A DNA stretch of 64,000 bases. It comes from Neovahlkampfia damariscottae. Taxonomy: Eukaryota > Heterolobosea > Selenaionea > Neovahlkampfiida > Neovahlkampfiidae. How positions within the stretch are numbered: position 1 is the stretch's first letter; each line of letters starts with the position of its first letter. The stretch lies in contig JABLTG010000055.1 of NCBI GenBank assembly GCA_016618085.1, forward strand, positions 38,698-102,697, in the 5' to 3' direction. This document shows, in pieces, positions 62,294 to 64,000 of the stretch. The notes beneath the pieces are model-generated. The model was not told the DNA's origin. It searched no databases and saw nothing but the letters and a program-made list of their open reading frames with translations. Made by a program: the position numbers and the translations under genes.

Positions 62294-63497
62294 TTATTTT
62301 GAATCATATCTTATTCTGTACAATTTGATTGCGTGTCTTACTGCTTCATCAAACGTATACAAAGGTTCATAACCAAGTTCATTTCTCAATTTTGAAATAT
62401 TGAATGTCAATTCTTTGCATAGATAAGCATAGATTTTGTCATGGGAACTTTTAAATCATAGATTGGTTGAATTAACCATTTGAAATGGGATCCAAGATAA
62501 ATTGCACCAAAAAATACAACAGTAGGAACTTCTTGAAATTTGATTTCCTTTTGATGATATTCTTTCCAAATTTGAACTCTAAAGTCAATTTGTTTGATTG
62601 GTTTATTGTCTGAAATGAAGTATCTATTTCCAATTGATTTTCAAACTTTTCCAACCCTAAAATTTGACCATGACAAGCATTTTCTGAAAAGCAAGATGAT
62701 TGAGCATCATTATCAATTGAAGGCATTGTATACATTGCATCTTTCATTCTTACAATTTGACGAACACCAAGTGGATCATAAGGACCCAAAATTCCGATTG
62801 TAATAAAAGTGGTTGTGTATAATCCTTTGATTCAATTTGCTTCTAATACCAATTCTTCAGAATATCTCTTTTCTTCACCATAGGCTTCAATTGTATTGTA
62901 TTTTGCTGATTCATCATAGTCATTCTGAACCCCTTTCGGCATGGTGGCAGATATACTTGAAGTGTGCACCAATACACCGACATCTTTTTCAATACAACAT
63001 TCCACAATGTTCTGTGTTCCGATTAAATTCACACCTAGTAATTTAGTTCTGAGTGAATCAATGTCAACCAAAGCCGCTGCGTGAAATACTGCATCTACGC
63101 CTTTGAAATATTCGAAAATAGAACTGATATTGCTGATGTTTCCAGAAACATATGTAACTCTTTCTGTCGAAGGTCTTGTAATTAAATCTAGTGAAATGAT
63201 TTTTGCAGCTGGAAATCTTCTCAATAAAAGTTCAATCATTGATGAGCCTAAATTTCCACATCCCCCTTGTCACTAATATTAATTTATTTTCTCTTTTTTT
63301 AAGTGGTTTGATGAACTTTTTGTCAAGATGTTTTTTCTTCCATTCTTGGTGATGACATATGATTTTATTTGCTTCATATTCTTGGTAGAAATGAATAACG
63401 TATCTAATCAAGTATATGATGAAAATTGCTTGTACTACTTCAACATTTATTCTTGGCTTCGCAAAATGAATGAAAAAATCCGATTGGTCAACCTATT
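62294..63497 (-). pseudogene. 3-beta-hydroxysteroid dehydrogenase/isomerase family pseudogene
   Basis: The whole family outline is visible but broken. Reading on the minus strand: FAKPRINVEVVQAIF and WKKKHLDKKFIKPLKK with no in-frame ATG; LILVT followed by an extra A that shifts the frame within TGGCGNLGS; then an open stretch with GVDAVFHAAALVD, VNLIGTQNIVECC and catalytic YGEEK; a TGA in VLEAN-TGA-IKGLYT; GILGPYDPLGVRQIV; a frame change before RYFISDNKPIKQIDF; another after YDLKV; and finally LCKELTFNISKLRNELGYEPL to TAA 62294-62296. At least one nonsense and about three frame changes. High residual identity to the family suggests recent inactivation. Normal function would be NAD-dependent sterol or steroid oxidation. 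Confidence 0.82.
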
Positions 63498-63564
63498 TAG
63501 CCATTGGACAAGAAATTGAAGAAAAATTTTCCTAAATTATTTGATTGGTCAATTTGCGGAGAAT

Positions 63565-64000
63565 TTAAAGTTTATTCAAACGTTTATATTCTGTGAAATC
63601 AATGTTCATAATATGATTTAAAAATAATTTTACATGTTCTTCCTTGTTTCCAATTGCGAAGTTTCCATTATAATATCCTTCATTTGACAACAACTTAATA
63701 TTTCTTTCATTTTTGCTAAAGTTAATGATTGTATTGGATCTAACAATTCTTCATGGACTAAAAAAGATTTAATGGTTTCTAATTGATCTAATTTTTCTTT
63801 TTTTCAATATTTTCATTTAATTCTTGAAAATAGAGAAGCGCTTTTTGATCATTCAATTGTTTCCTTGTTATTGAATTATTATATAAATTTCTTCCAAGTT
63901 TCTTCAATTGGATTTTTAATTCTAAAGGGAAATCTTGAAATTGAAATGATAAATTTTTCAATTTACATACACTAATGATTACAATCAGTTTTATATTTCT
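63565..64000 (-). CDS. 3' part of an unknown gene, truncated by the window edge, with an A-run frame slip
   Basis: Minus strand, ending at TAA 63565-63567 and continuing beyond 64000. A 29-nt intron (GTTAGA...TTTAG, near 63723-63751) joins VHEEF to KNERNIKLLSNEGYYNG and GNFAIGNKEEHVKLFLNHI. Upstream, NDQKALLYFQELNENIEK and EKLDQLETIKSFL belong together but are one base out of phase across a run of seven A (about 63802). The part seen is helical and Lys/Leu/Asn-rich; no family is recognised. The slip could be an assembly error in a homopolymer or a real mutation. Confidence 0.5.

Noticed and set aside
1-64000. tRNA genes, CRISPR arrays, IS elements or plasmid features
   Set aside because: I looked for T-loop signatures, regularly spaced direct repeats and transposase motifs and saw none; the DNA is nuclear eukaryotic.

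Overview
The window is AT-rich nuclear DNA from a unicellular eukaryote. The evidence is gene structure: almost every recognisable protein is split by very short spliceosomal introns (mostly 27-48 nt, GTAAG/GTTTG-like donors, T-rich tract, AG). About 90 introns could be rebuilt by restoring frame and family motifs. TAA, TAG and TGA all serve as stops, so the code looks standard. Mitochondrial functions are aerobic (alternative NADH dehydrogenase, ATP23 protease, LYR protein), so it is not an obvious anaerobe. A heterolobosean, other excavate or amoebozoan would fit, but I cannot place it with confidence.

The genome is compact: about 45 genes or gene remnants in 64 kb, on both strands. Several convergent gene pairs have stop codons only 7-16 bp apart. 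A CCAAT pentamer, in either orientation, lies from about 1 to 60 nt before most start codons and helps choose starts.

Layout. 0-6 kb: FHA-RING ubiquitin ligase and VPS11. 6-11 kb: unknown proteins and a hydratase/dehydrogenase multifunctional protein whose dehydrogenase half looks dead. 11-18 kb: adenosylhomocysteinase, a secreted Cys-rich protein, ATP23, and an NDH-2 with EF-hands. 18-20 kb: two tandem multi-pass membrane proteins, the second broken. 20-26 kb: ABCA transporter, voltage-gated K+ channel, pRiA4b ORF-3-like protein. 26-31 kb: alpha/beta hydrolase, membrane-anchored M28 peptidase, SAM-like protein flanked by an inverted repeat. 31-35 kb: a trehalose pair (fused synthase-phosphatase plus a separate phosphatase). 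35-41 kb: DUF1765-like protein, EF-hand protein, VPS25, RhoGEF-PX. 41-53 kb: cyclin H, xanthine dehydrogenase, FACT subunit POB3/SSRP1, P4-ATPase, TFB4 and a Kazal inhibitor. 53-64 kb: ApaH-like phosphatase, armadillo protein, two DNAJC11-like paralogues separated by a LYR protein, one 5S rRNA gene, a heavily mutated 3-beta-HSD pseudogene and a truncated gene at the edge.

Functional themes: two TFIIH subunits (cyclin H, TFB4) and FACT serve transcription; VPS11 and VPS25 serve endosome-lysosome traffic; ATP23, NDH-2, the LYR protein and the DNAJC11 pair point to mitochondria; the two trehalose genes form one pathway. There is no operon organisation. The most unusual points are a probable 3-nt microexon, a start codon isolated in its own coding exon, the CCAAT placement rule, the apparently dead dehydrogenase and the fresh pseudogenes. 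Coordinates of spliced genes are genomic spans; nearly all models give an uninterrupted frame whose length is a multiple of three.
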